NCBI RefSeq assembly: GCF_007990715.1
Contig: NZ_BJWY01000089.1
Coordinates: 1-32,410, forward strand
Length of the DNA stretch: 32,410 bases
DNA from: Nocardia seriolae NBRC 15557
GTDB lineage: Bacteria; Actinomycetota; Actinomycetes; Mycobacteriales; Mycobacteriaceae
Direction of reading: 5' to 3'
This document shows, piece by piece, positions 1 to 7,336 of this stretch; the first letter of the stretch is position 1; the number at the start of each line of letters is the position of its first letter. Below the pieces are notes generated by a model. It had not been told where the DNA came from, did no database searches, and saw only the letters and a program-made list of their open reading frames with translations. Position numbers and translations under genes: made by a program.

Positions 1-5
1 CGACA

Positions 6-869
6 CTAGCTGAGGGCCCGCTCGGCGGCCCGGATCTTGCGGTAGACGCGACGGTCGTAGCGCAGCGGCCGCGGCAACAGCGGCCAGGTCCTGCGGACCG
101 TGGTCGCGAAAACCCGGAAACCGAACTCGTCCAGTCGATTCCACTCGATACCCAGGATCTCGCGGCTGCGGTCGGGCATGAGCGCGCCGAGCAGCCAGAT
201 ATTGAATTCCATGAACGGCCGACGGATCACCGCCCATATCCACGCGGGAATGCCCGGCATCGGCGGTATCGGGGTGGTCGGCAGCTTCAGGGCGAAGTCG
301 GTGGTCGCGTTGGACTCCAGCTCCTCGGCCAGCATGTGCTCCCAATATGCCTGGAACTCTTCATAAGTCCCGAAGACCGGCTGCATGGACAGGACGTAGC
401 GCTGCCACCACGTGACGCCCTCGGCCCACAGCTGTTCCCTCTGGGCGTGGGTGAGCGGCGTGCCGAAGACGTCGTTCATGGCCATGACGGCCTCGACGAA
501 GGTGACGTGCGTCCACCAGAAGATGTCGGGACGCAGTGCGTGATAACGGTTTCCGTGATGGTCGACGCCCTTGAGGTCGCGGTGGTAGTCGCGCACCCGG
601 CCCGCGGCGTCGGATTCCGGCGGATCGTAGACGGAGTCCTCGATCTTGGGTATCGAACGCATCAGCCGGTCCCACGGGTCGTCGAAGAAGTTCGAATGCT
701 GTTGCAGCGCAGCGGAAACGGCAGGGTGCATGTTCTGCAGGGTGCCGGAGCGGCCGAGGAACAGTTTCAGCCGTTGATCGCCGAAGTACTCCCACAGCAG
801 TGAGCCGGGGCCCAGTGGCGCTCCGATCGGCGGGGTTGTCGGTTGCTCGGCTGCTGCGGCGCTGGTCAT
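6..869 (-). CDS. MpaB-family (DUF2236) oxygenase-like protein
   Basis: The 287-residue product resembles the DUF2236 / MpaB family, whose known members (rubber oxygenase Lcp, fungal MpaB) are haem b oxygenases cleaving C=C bonds. The family's His/Arg-rich central block is visible: a YHRDLKG..HHGNRYHALRPD segment near residues 95-115, then FWWTHVTFVEAV, the usual helix around the proposed haem site. The C-terminal third carries a hydrophobic stretch (PAWIWAVIRRPFMEFNIWLLGALMP, split here as two helices). No signal peptide is evident, unlike secreted Lcp, so an intracellular role is likelier. The ATG has a GGAGG about 7 bases upstream. It diverges from a TetR gene across an operator-like palindrome, so repression by that TetR is a reasonable inference. 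Substrate unknown. Confidence 0.85.
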   Translation of the reverse strand: MTSAAAAEQPTTPPIGAPLGPGSLLWEYFGDQRLKLFLGRSGTLQNMHPAVSAALQQHSNFFDDPWDRLMRSIPKIEDSVYDPPESDAAGRVRDYHRDLKGVDHHGNRYHALRPDIFWWTHVTFVEAVMAMNDVFGTPLTHAQREQLWAEGVTWWQRYVLSMQPVFGTYEEFQAYWEHMLAEELESNATTDFALKLPTTPIPPMPGIPAWIWAVIRRPFMEFNIWLLGALMPDRSREILGIEWNRLDEFGFRVFATTVRRTWPLLPRPLRYDRRVYRKIRAAERALS

Positions 870-927
870 GGCTCGGCCTCCACGTCATTGGGAACTCCTG
901 CCCGAACAGTACAACATATTGTCTCTC

Positions 928-951
928 TTTGTCGCAAGACTCTGCGACAAA
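928..951. promoter_or_regulatory. Candidate TetR operator in the divergent intergenic region
   Basis: Two perfect 9-base inverted arms, TTTGTCGCA (928-936) and TGCGACAAA (943-951), are separated by AGACTC. Further GTCGC(A) half-sites follow at 956-960 and 964-969 in direct orientation. The site lies between the divergent DUF2236 gene (start 869) and the TetR gene (start 1002), where an autoregulatory TetR operator is expected. Binding by that TetR is inferred from position only. Confidence 0.65.
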
Positions 952-981
952 TTGTGTCGCCCTGTCGCATCCGGCTAGACT
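952..981 (+). promoter_or_regulatory. Possible promoter of the first TetR gene
   Basis: TTGTGT (952-957) and TAGACT (976-981), spaced by 18 bases, make a plausible sigma-70-type promoter that abuts the 928-951 palindrome and contains the extra GTCGC half-sites. Bound repressor would block it. The match to consensus is partial. Confidence 0.3.
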
Positions 982-1001
982 CCGGTCGGGAGGTGCGGTC
1001 G

Positions 1002-1625
1002 GTGGAATCACCCTTGTCGCTGCAGGCCCTGCTCACGGTCGCCGGGCCCGACGATGCTGTGGACACGCGTATCAAAGAGGCCGCGCTGGAACAGTTCGCG
1101 TTGGTCGGTATCCGCCGGACCAGCGCCGACGACATCGCCAGACGGGCCGGGATCAACCGGGCCACTCTGTACCGGCGCATGGGCGGCCGCGGGGAGATCA
1201 CCCGCGCCGCGCTCGCGCACGAGGTACGCCGCACCCTGGCCGAGATCGAGCAGCGCATCGGCGATATCGCCGACCCGCTGGAACGGCACAACCGCGGATT
1301 CGTCGTCACCGTCACCATCCTGCGCGACCATCCGCTGCTGCGCCGGCTCTTCGAGGTGGACAAGGACGAGGTGCTCAGCTGGCTCACCGTCGAAGCGGGG
1401 GAGATTCTGCGTATCGCGACCGCTTTCGTGACCGCGCAGGTCGAGGACGGCCGCGCGCAACTCGGGCTGGCGAGCTCTGATCAGGCGCAGTTCTACGCCT
1501 CGACCATCGTGCGGCTCATACATTCACTGGTCTTGACGCCGGATGCTCCGCCCCGGCTGGATTCCGAGGATCAGTTGCACGACTACGCCGTCCGCTATCT
1601 GCAGCCGCTGCTGACCGCACCCTGA
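1002..1625 (+). CDS. TetR/AcrR family transcriptional regulator
   Basis: The product is about 207 residues when started at the GTG at 1002, which has GGGAGG 8 bases upstream. A GTG at 993 or an ATG at 843 would extend it, but the latter crosses the operator-like palindrome. A TetR-type helix-turn-helix occupies the first third: KEAALEQFALVGIRRTSADD, then IARRAGINRATLYRRMGG, with the TLYR recognition-helix signature. The rest is the helical ligand-binding and dimerisation domain. It diverges from the DUF2236 oxygenase gene, so it probably represses that gene and itself through the site at 928-951. The ligand cannot be read from sequence. Confidence 0.9.
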   Translation: MESPLSLQALLTVAGPDDAVDTRIKEAALEQFALVGIRRTSADDIARRAGINRATLYRRMGGRGEITRAALAHEVRRTLAEIEQRIGDIADPLERHNRGFVVTVTILRDHPLLRRLFEVDKDEVLSWLTVEAGEILRIATAFVTAQVEDGRAQLGLASSDQAQFYASTIVRLIHSLVLTPDAPPRLDSEDQLHDYAVRYLQPLLTAP

Positions 1626-1670
1626 CCTTCGTGCAACCGCGCACTTTCCCTGGACGAACGCGGATGCTCG

Positions 1671-1683
1671 TCTCAAGATGAGA
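1671..1683. promoter_or_regulatory. Short palindrome upstream of the second TetR gene
   Basis: TCTCA-AGA-TGAGA is a 5-base-arm inverted repeat lying 28 bases before the ATG at 1711. It could be an autoregulatory operator or part of a weak hairpin. The arms are short, so the call is tentative. Confidence 0.25.
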
Positions 1684-1710
1684 GCTGATCTTGGCCGGTG
1701 AGGAGTGAAT

Positions 1711-2250
1711 ATGGTCGAGCAGCGCGTGGATTGGCTGGCGGGCGGGGTGCGGCGGTCGGTCGCCTCGGACCGCATCGTCGGGGTGGCGACCGAGCTGTTC
1801 CAGGCGCGCGGGTTCGACCACGTGGGGATGGATGAGGTGGCCGGTGCGGTGGGGTGTTCGCGGGCCACGCTGTATCGGCACTTTCCGGGGAAGGCCGCGC
1901 TGTTCGATGCGGTCATGGCGAAATCGGCCATGCGGGTGGCCGAGCGGGTGACGGCGGCGGTGCGGCGCTACGACGGGTCGCGGCGGATCGTGGAGGCGAT
2001 CCTGGCGTCGGTGGCGGCGGTGCGGTCGGATCCGGTGCTGGCCAAGGGGTTCGCGGGGAGCCGGGCGGGCGGGAGTGACGGGGCGTTCGCGTCGTCGCCG
2101 GAACTGGGGCGGATCGCGACGCTGCTCACCGGGATAGCGCCGGATGACGAAGCGGCGCAATGGATTGTGCGGATGGTCTTGACACTGCTGACCTGGCCGC
2201 TGGCCGATGCCGCCAGCGAGCGGCGGATGGTGGAGCGGTTCATTCGCTGA
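1711..2250 (+). CDS. TetR/AcrR family transcriptional regulator
   Basis: This 179-residue protein starts at the ATG at 1711, behind GGTGAGGAG; an in-frame GTG at 1705 sits inside that ribosome-binding site and is less likely. The N-terminal TetR helix-turn-helix is clear: IVGVATELFQARGFDHVGMD, then VAGAVGCSRATLYRHFPGK, ending in the classic TLYRHF signature. The C-terminal ligand domain is short. Its last 11 bases overlap the 3' end of the convergent TetR gene. It shares a strand with the preceding TetR, about 85 bases away, and may be an independent unit. The target is unknown and no enzyme gene diverges from it. Confidence 0.88.
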   Translation: MVEQRVDWLAGGVRRSVASDRIVGVATELFQARGFDHVGMDEVAGAVGCSRATLYRHFPGKAALFDAVMAKSAMRVAERVTAAVRRYDGSRRIVEAILASVAAVRSDPVLAKGFAGSRAGGSDGAFASSPELGRIATLLTGIAPDDEAAQWIVRMVLTLLTWPLADAASERRMVERFIR

Positions 2251-2959
2251 GCCGGGAGAGCGGGACCAGCGGCTCCTCGGGGTCGAGGACCAGGCCGCGG
2301 GCCTCGGCGGTGGCGGCGAGGGCGCCCCAGGCGAAGGCGGTCAGCTCGTCGGTGAGTTCCTTTGCGGTAATGACCGGTTCGTTGAGCCAGCGCAGCACGC
2401 CCAGGCCGATCGCGCCGAGCATGGCGTCCACCGCGAACTGGGTGTGATCGCCGTTCGCGCCGTGCAGGCGCAGCACGCCGGAGAAGAAGTCGGCAACTGT
2501 ATCGGACAGTGGGCGGCCGTCCTCCAATAACCGGGCCGCCCCGAAGGCTGTGACGACCTGTGAGCTGACGATGAAGTGGAACAGGTTGGGGCGCTCGGCC
2601 ACCAGATCGATGTAGGCGGACAGGGCCGTGTGGACGGCGTCGCGCACGGGCCCGGTCGGGTCCAGGTGCGGGGTGACGCGCTCGACGATGAGTTCTTGCA
2701 CGCGCCCGCTCACCGCGGCGAGCAACTCCACCTTGTCGCCGAAGAAGCGATACAGCTTGGGACGCGGTATACCAGCGGTTTTCACCACGTCGTCGATGGA
2801 GAGATCGGCCCCGTGGGTATCGATGGCGCGGATGGTGGCCTCGATGAGTTCGGCGCGGACCGAGGCGCGGTGCGTGTGCCAGCGGTCGTAGCGGGCGTCC
2901 CTCTTCGGCTCCGCGCCCTGCGGCTCGGCCGGGCGGTCGCGAGGCGGGTGGGAGGCCAT
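2240..2959 (-). CDS. TetR family regulator, probable repressor of the 3084-8388 operon
   Basis: The product is 239 residues from the ATG at 2959. The frame stays open to an ATG at 3043, but that would place the start inside the palindrome at 3041-3063, so the shorter form is preferred. The helix-turn-helix reads IEATIRAIDTHGADLSIDD, then VVKTAGIPRPKLYRFFGDK; PRPKLYRFF stands in for the usual ATLYRHF. The C-terminal half is all-helical with a long hydrophobic core (SAYIDLVAERPNLFHFIV). It diverges from the two PF10118 genes, and the intergenic palindrome next to the operon start is the natural binding site. This role is inferred from arrangement. It converges with an 11-base overlap on the previous TetR gene. 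Confidence 0.88.
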   Translation of the reverse strand: MASHPPRDRPAEPQGAEPKRDARYDRWHTHRASVRAELIEATIRAIDTHGADLSIDDVVKTAGIPRPKLYRFFGDKVELLAAVSGRVQELIVERVTPHLDPTGPVRDAVHTALSAYIDLVAERPNLFHFIVSSQVVTAFGAARLLEDGRPLSDTVADFFSGVLRLHGANGDHTQFAVDAMLGAIGLGVLRWLNEPVITAKELTDELTAFAWGALAATAEARGLVLDPEEPLVPLSRLSE

Positions 2960-3040
2960 GCGGCAGATTGGAATTCGATTCGTCGGGGCACACCCCTTGT
3001 GCGGTGTCTGGGACAATCTTACACTTGGCCTTACATCGAA

Positions 3041-3063
3041 CACGTAGTACTAGGTACTTAGTG
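3041..3063. promoter_or_regulatory. Candidate TetR operator ahead of the PF10118/monooxygenase operon
   Basis: The pattern CAC-nn-AGTAC-nnn-GTACT-nn-GTG is an interrupted inverted repeat with 8 of 10 arm positions matching around a 3-base centre. It ends 20 bases before the ATG at 3084 and lies between that operon and the divergent TetR gene. The surrounding 60 bases are relatively AT-rich, as expected for a promoter. No strong -35/-10 pair was assigned. Confidence 0.6.
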
Positions 3064-3083
3064 TTGCACCAAGGACGGTCAAG

Positions 3084-3944
3084 ATGGTGAATACCCTTCC
3101 GGCGCAGACCTATCCGAAGGCCCGCCGTATCAATTTCCGCTTCGATCCGCGTGTGTCCGACGGCCGGTACTTCGTCGCAAACGACATGGTCTACAGCCAT
3201 TTCGTGGCCGGCATGTCCGGCGGCTTCCCGGCCGGAGAGGAATCGTTCATCCGCTCGGTGCGCCGGGTGGCCGACCGGGTCACCGATCCGGTGCTCAAGA
3301 AGCGGGTCACCGGGTTCGTCGGGCAGGAGGCCATGCACGGCCACGAGCACCGCAAACTCAATGAAAAGCTGGTGGAACTCGGCTATTCCATCGCCTGGCT
3401 GGACTCGGAGAAGGCCAAGGAGCGCATGCTGTGGATCGAGGAGCGGGTGCCGCCCGAGGTGCACCTGGCCATGACCGCGGCGGCCGAGCACTACACGGCG
3501 GTGCTGGCGCAGCGGGTGCTGGCCAGCGACGAGATCCAGGCCATTCCGGGCGACCCGGAGGTGTGGAACCTGCTGAATTGGCATGCGCTGGAAGAACTCG
3601 AGCACAAGTCGGTGGCCTTCGACGTGTTCCGCGCGGTCGGCGGCTCCGAGCGCACCCGCATCGGGGTCATGCTCGCCATGTACGCGCTGACGCTGCCGCT
3701 GACCTACGTCGGTCTGGCCGTCGCGGTCGGCCGCGACGAGAATGCGCGGCGGCAGCCCGTCCGCGTGGCGCGCGAGACCTACCGGCTGTTCACCGGGCCC
3801 GTCTTCCGGGGGCTGATGCCGGAGCTGGCCAAGTACCTGCGGCCCGGTTTCCACCCGGACGACATCGACACCTCACGGTTGCTTTCCCGTTGGCAACAGG
3901 AGCTTTTCGGGAAAGACGGACAGCTCGTCGATCACCTGAAGTAA
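3084..3944 (+). CDS. PF10118-family predicted metal-dependent hydrolase (copy 1)
   Basis: The 286-residue protein matches the COG3687/PF10118 'predicted metal-dependent hydrolase' family, whose biochemistry is poorly defined. Metal-ligand-like motifs are easy to see: GEESF at 51-55, GQEAMHGHEH at 80-89, EH at 135-136, and WHALEELEHKSVAFDV from 166. Repeated ExxH and EEL.H patterns on helices resemble a ferritin-like carboxylate-bridged metal site, so an oxygenase role is also possible. The last 30 residues (RPGFHPDDIDT then RWQQELFG) are shared with the next gene. The start follows AAGGACGG. It is first in a five-gene operon, 31 bases before its paralogue, and is probably controlled by the divergent TetR. 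Confidence 0.85.
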   Translation: MVNTLPAQTYPKARRINFRFDPRVSDGRYFVANDMVYSHFVAGMSGGFPAGEESFIRSVRRVADRVTDPVLKKRVTGFVGQEAMHGHEHRKLNEKLVELGYSIAWLDSEKAKERMLWIEERVPPEVHLAMTAAAEHYTAVLAQRVLASDEIQAIPGDPEVWNLLNWHALEELEHKSVAFDVFRAVGGSERTRIGVMLAMYALTLPLTYVGLAVAVGRDENARRQPVRVARETYRLFTGPVFRGLMPELAKYLRPGFHPDDIDTSRLLSRWQQELFGKDGQLVDHLK

Positions 3945-3975
3945 TCACAATTCCATCGCAAGAAAGGACCGACCA

Positions 3976-4857
3976 ATGGCGATCGGTCGGCAGGAAAACA
4001 CGTCCCTCATGCCCTATCCCAAGGTGCGGCGCATGCGATTCCGGTTCGGCGAGCCCGAGCCGATGGCGCATCAGTTCGTCCAGGGCGACATCCCCCTCAC
4101 CCATTTGATCGCGGTGCTCTCGGGCGCGTTCCCACCGGGCGAGGAGTCCTTCATCCGCTCGGTGCGCAAATTCTCCGACGAGGTCACCGATCCCGTGCTC
4201 AAGAAGCGGGTGGCCGGATTCATCGGGCAGGAAGCAGTGCACGGGCAGCAGCATCGGCGGTTGAACGAGCAGCTCATCGCCAATGGGTTCCCCATCGTGC
4301 GGCTGTTCACCTTCGGTCATGGCGCGCTGCGCGAGCGGGGCGTGATGGCGGTCGAGAATCTGGTGCCCCGGCAGGTGCATCTGGCGTTCACCGCGGCGGC
4401 CGAGCACTACACCGCGACGCTGGCCAACCGGGTGCTCGGGACCAAGGAGATCCAGGACATCCCGGGCGACGCCGAGGTGTGGAACCTGTTGAACTGGCAC
4501 GCTTTCGAGGAACTCGAGCACAAGTCGGTGGCCTTCGACGTGTACCGCGCCACCGGCGGGCCGGAGCTGGTGCGCATCGGAGTGATGGCGGGGATGTACT
4601 TCGTGACCATCCCGATCGTGTCGGCGGGCGTGCTCGCCTCGATCCTCAGCGATCCGCGCAGCTGGCGGCCGCTGAAAGTGGCGCGGCAGTCGATTCGGCT
4701 GTATCGCGGGCCCATCGTCAGGGGGCTGCTGAAGGAGATGCGGCCCTATATGCGGCCGGGTTTCCATCCCGACGACATCGACACCAACGCACTGCTCGAG
4801 CAGTGGCGGCAGGAGCTGTTCGGCGCGGACGGCGAACTGCTGGATCGCATCGGCTGA
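3976..4857 (+). CDS. PF10118-family predicted metal-dependent hydrolase (copy 2)
   Basis: This 293-residue protein is a tandem paralogue of the preceding gene, collinear with it throughout and roughly half identical by eye. It keeps the motifs GEESFIRSVR, GQEAVHGQQHR, EHYTA, WHAFEELEHKSVAFDV and RPGFHPDDIDT. In the second motif one His differs (HGQQH here, HGHEH in copy 1), so the two sites are not identical. It starts at an ATG with AGAAAGGA about 8 bases upstream and precedes the flavin monooxygenase by 17 bases. Duplicates kept in the same operon suggest either a heteromer or two related substrates. Function is not established. Confidence 0.85.
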   Translation: MAIGRQENTSLMPYPKVRRMRFRFGEPEPMAHQFVQGDIPLTHLIAVLSGAFPPGEESFIRSVRKFSDEVTDPVLKKRVAGFIGQEAVHGQQHRRLNEQLIANGFPIVRLFTFGHGALRERGVMAVENLVPRQVHLAFTAAAEHYTATLANRVLGTKEIQDIPGDAEVWNLLNWHAFEELEHKSVAFDVYRATGGPELVRIGVMAGMYFVTIPIVSAGVLASILSDPRSWRPLKVARQSIRLYRGPIVRGLLKEMRPYMRPGFHPDDIDTNALLEQWRQELFGADGELLDRIG

Positions 4858-4874
4858 GCCGGAGGGTATGAACA

Positions 4875-6443
4875 ATGGGGAGCAACGGTGGCAGTGGTGT
4901 GCCCATCGAGGCCCGTCCCGACCACGAGGTCATCGTGGTCGGGGCCGGGTTCGGCGGCATCGGCACCGGTATCGCACTGCAACGCAAGGGCATTCACGAC
5001 TTCGTGCTCGTGGACAAGTGGGATCGGGTGGGCGGCACCTGGCACGCCAATACCTATCCCGGGGTGGCGGTGGACATTCCATCGTTCATCTACAGCTTCT
5101 CCTACGAGCAGCGCGGGGACTGGTCACGAATCTTCGCGCCGGGCACCGAATTGCGCGACTACGCCGAGAGCATGGTCGACAAGTACGGGCTGCGCGACAA
5201 GCTGCGGCTGAACACCACCATCGTGGCGGCCGAGTTCGACGACCGGAACAGCCTGTGGCGCTTGACCACCGACGGCGGCAAGACACTCACCGCGCGCTAC
5301 GTGGTGCTGGCCATCGGCGGGCTGGAGCGGCCCAAGATGCCGGACATCGAGGGGTTGGACAGCTTCGGCGGAACGTTGATGCACACGGCCATGGGGGATC
5401 ACGATGTGTCGCTCGCCGGGAAGCGGGTGGCGGTGATCGGTACGGGAGCCACGGCGCTGCAACTGATTCCGGCCATTGTCGACGAGACCGAGCACCTGAC
5501 GGTGTTCCAGCGCACGCCCATCTGGGTGTTCCCCAAGAACGACGCCGAGGTCGGCCGGATCGGCCGGCTGGTGCTGGGCAACACCCGGATCCGGTCGGCA
5601 CTGCGACTGGTCGGCAATGTCGGCACCGAGGTGGCCATGAGCGGCATGGTGGTGGGGCCGACCTGGCTCACCGATGCCGGGCGGCGACTGGCGGAGGCGC
5701 CGATCCGGCGCTGGATGCGGTCCCAGGTGCGCGATCCCGAGCTGCGGGAAAAGCTCACGCCGCGTTACGGATTGGGCTGCAAGCGGCCGTCCATGTCCAA
5801 CGATTACCTGAAGACGTTCAACCGCTCCGACGTCAGCCTGATCACCGATTCCATCGCGCGGATCACCGAGCGCGGCGTGGTCACCGTGGACGGGACCGAG
5901 CACGAGATCGATGTGCTCGTCTGCGCCACCGGATTCAAGCTCTGGGATAAGGGCGCGATTCCACCGTTTCCGGTGCGCGGTCGCGGCGGCAAGGACCTGG
6001 AGAGGTTCTGGGACGAGCAGCGGTATCAGTCCTACCAGGGGGTTTCGGTGCCGGGGTTCCCCAATGCCTTCACCATCACCGGGCCCTACGGGTTCGTGCT
6101 CGGCTCCTACATCTCGATGATCGAGGCCACCTCGGCGCATCTGGCGCGGGTGATCGCGGAATCCAAGGCGCGCGGTACCGACGAGGTGGAGATCCGGCAG
6201 GAGGTGCACGACGAGTACTTCCGGCGGTGCCTGAAGCGGCAGGAGAAGAACTTCCTGTTCACCTCGGTCTGCGACGGGTCCAACACCTACTACCTCGACA
6301 ATCACGGCGATTCGCCGTTCCGTCCGTCCACGCACGGCGAGATGTACTGGCAGAACCGGCATTTCGATCTGGACGTCTACCGCTACACGGTCGGCGCTCC
6401 GGTCCGGCCCGCGCCGGTCGCGCTCTCCGAGGAGGTCTCGTGA
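4875..6443 (+). CDS. Flavin-containing (Baeyer-Villiger-type) monooxygenase
   Basis: The 522-residue protein is a class B flavoprotein monooxygenase, expected to use FAD and NAD(P)H to oxygenate a ketone or related substrate. The first Rossmann motif, GAGFGG, is at 23-28, followed by GGTWHANTYPG near 53-63. The second, NAD(P)-binding motif GTGATA is at 189-194. The Baeyer-Villiger fingerprint FxGxxxHxxxW is only partly kept: F164, G166 and H170 are present but the final Trp is replaced (TAMGD). The enzyme may therefore depart from typical BVMO chemistry. GGAGG lies 9 bases before the ATG. The stop overlaps the GTG start of the dehydrogenase (GTGA), indicating coupled translation. Confidence 0.9.
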   Translation: MGSNGGSGVPIEARPDHEVIVVGAGFGGIGTGIALQRKGIHDFVLVDKWDRVGGTWHANTYPGVAVDIPSFIYSFSYEQRGDWSRIFAPGTELRDYAESMVDKYGLRDKLRLNTTIVAAEFDDRNSLWRLTTDGGKTLTARYVVLAIGGLERPKMPDIEGLDSFGGTLMHTAMGDHDVSLAGKRVAVIGTGATALQLIPAIVDETEHLTVFQRTPIWVFPKNDAEVGRIGRLVLGNTRIRSALRLVGNVGTEVAMSGMVVGPTWLTDAGRRLAEAPIRRWMRSQVRDPELREKLTPRYGLGCKRPSMSNDYLKTFNRSDVSLITDSIARITERGVVTVDGTEHEIDVLVCATGFKLWDKGAIPPFPVRGRGGKDLERFWDEQRYQSYQGVSVPGFPNAFTITGPYGFVLGSYISMIEATSAHLARVIAESKARGTDEVEIRQEVHDEYFRRCLKRQEKNFLFTSVCDGSNTYYLDNHGDSPFRPSTHGEMYWQNRHFDLDVYRYTVGAPVRPAPVALSEEVS

Positions 6444-7336
6444 AACTCAACGGCATCGATCCGCGGCTGGTGGTCGTCACCGGTGCGGGCAGCGGCATCG
6501 GGCGGGCGACGGCGTTTCGGTTCGCGCGCATGGGCGCTCAGGTCATCGTCTCCGATATCGACAAGGACGCGGCGCTGGCCACGGTGGCGATCATCCGGTC
6601 CCGGGGGCAGCGGGCGGTCGCCACGGCGCTCGACGTCACCGATCCGCACGCCTGGGCGGGCTTCGCCCGTGACGTCCATGCCGATCACGGGGTGCCGGAT
6701 GTGCTGGTCAACAATGCCGGAATCCTGGTCAGCGGGGCGTTTCTGGATCTCGAGCCCGAGGATTGGGAGCGGCAGCTGAGCGTGAACCTGCTCGGGGTCG
6801 TGTACGGCTGCCGGGCCTTCGGGCGGCTCATGATCGACGAGGGCAAGCGCGGGCACATCGTGAACATCGCCTCGGCGGCGGCCTTCACGCCGACCCCGGT
6901 GATGTCGGCGTACTCGGTGTCCAAGGCCGGGGTGAAGATGCTCACCGAATGCCTGCGCCTCGAGCTCGCGCCCAAAGGCGTCGGCGTGAGCGCGATTTGC
7001 CCGGGGGTGATCAATACCGATATCGGCGAGCACGCCATCGCGGTCGGCGTCGATCCCGTCCTGGTGGAGCGCGGCAAGCAGATCACCGCGCAGATCCAGG
7101 AACTGGCCGAGCGTCTCCCGTTCTCGCCGCTGAGTCCCGATCTGGTGGCCCGCGCCGTGGTCCGCGCCATCCGCTTCGACCTGGCCGTCGTCCCGGTCCG
7201 GGCCGAGGCCTGGCTCGGCTACTTCATGCTGCGGATCGCCCCCGGGGTGAATCGCCGTATCACCCAGCCCCTTTCCATGGAGCGCATCCAGTCGCTCGGC
7301 GAGCTCGTCGTGGGCAGGGGAGGAGGCCCCCGTTGA
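6440..7336 (+). CDS. Short-chain dehydrogenase/reductase
   Basis: This classical SDR has 298 residues from a GTG start that overlaps the previous stop and has GAGGAGG just upstream. The cofactor motif TGAGSGIG is at 14-21, NNAG at 91-94, the catalytic Ser in NIASAA near 145, and YxxxK at Y158 and K162. An Asp in VSDID near 39 suggests NAD(H) preference, by general SDR rules. In this operon it probably interconverts an alcohol and a ketone, supplying or using the substrate of the monooxygenase upstream. The C-terminal tail (from about 250) is longer than in minimal 250-residue SDRs. The annotated start at 6440 is much better than the open frame extending back to 6227, which shadows the preceding gene. 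Confidence 0.9.
   Translation: MKLNGIDPRLVVVTGAGSGIGRATAFRFARMGAQVIVSDIDKDAALATVAIIRSRGQRAVATALDVTDPHAWAGFARDVHADHGVPDVLVNNAGILVSGAFLDLEPEDWERQLSVNLLGVVYGCRAFGRLMIDEGKRGHIVNIASAAAFTPTPVMSAYSVSKAGVKMLTECLRLELAPKGVGVSAICPGVINTDIGEHAIAVGVDPVLVERGKQITAQIQELAERLPFSPLSPDLVARAVVRAIRFDLAVVPVRAEAWLGYFMLRIAPGVNRRITQPLSMERIQSLGELVVGRGGGPR

Noticed and set aside
6..869. Rubber oxygenase Lcp
   Set aside because: The protein lacks the exported N-terminus and is shorter than Lcp; only broad DUF2236 family membership is supported.
1968..3854. 628-codon minus-strand open frame spanning two TetR genes and a PF10118 gene
   Set aside because: It crosses the divergent promoter region and is antisense to well-recognised proteins; its product is low-complexity, typical of high-GC shadow frames.
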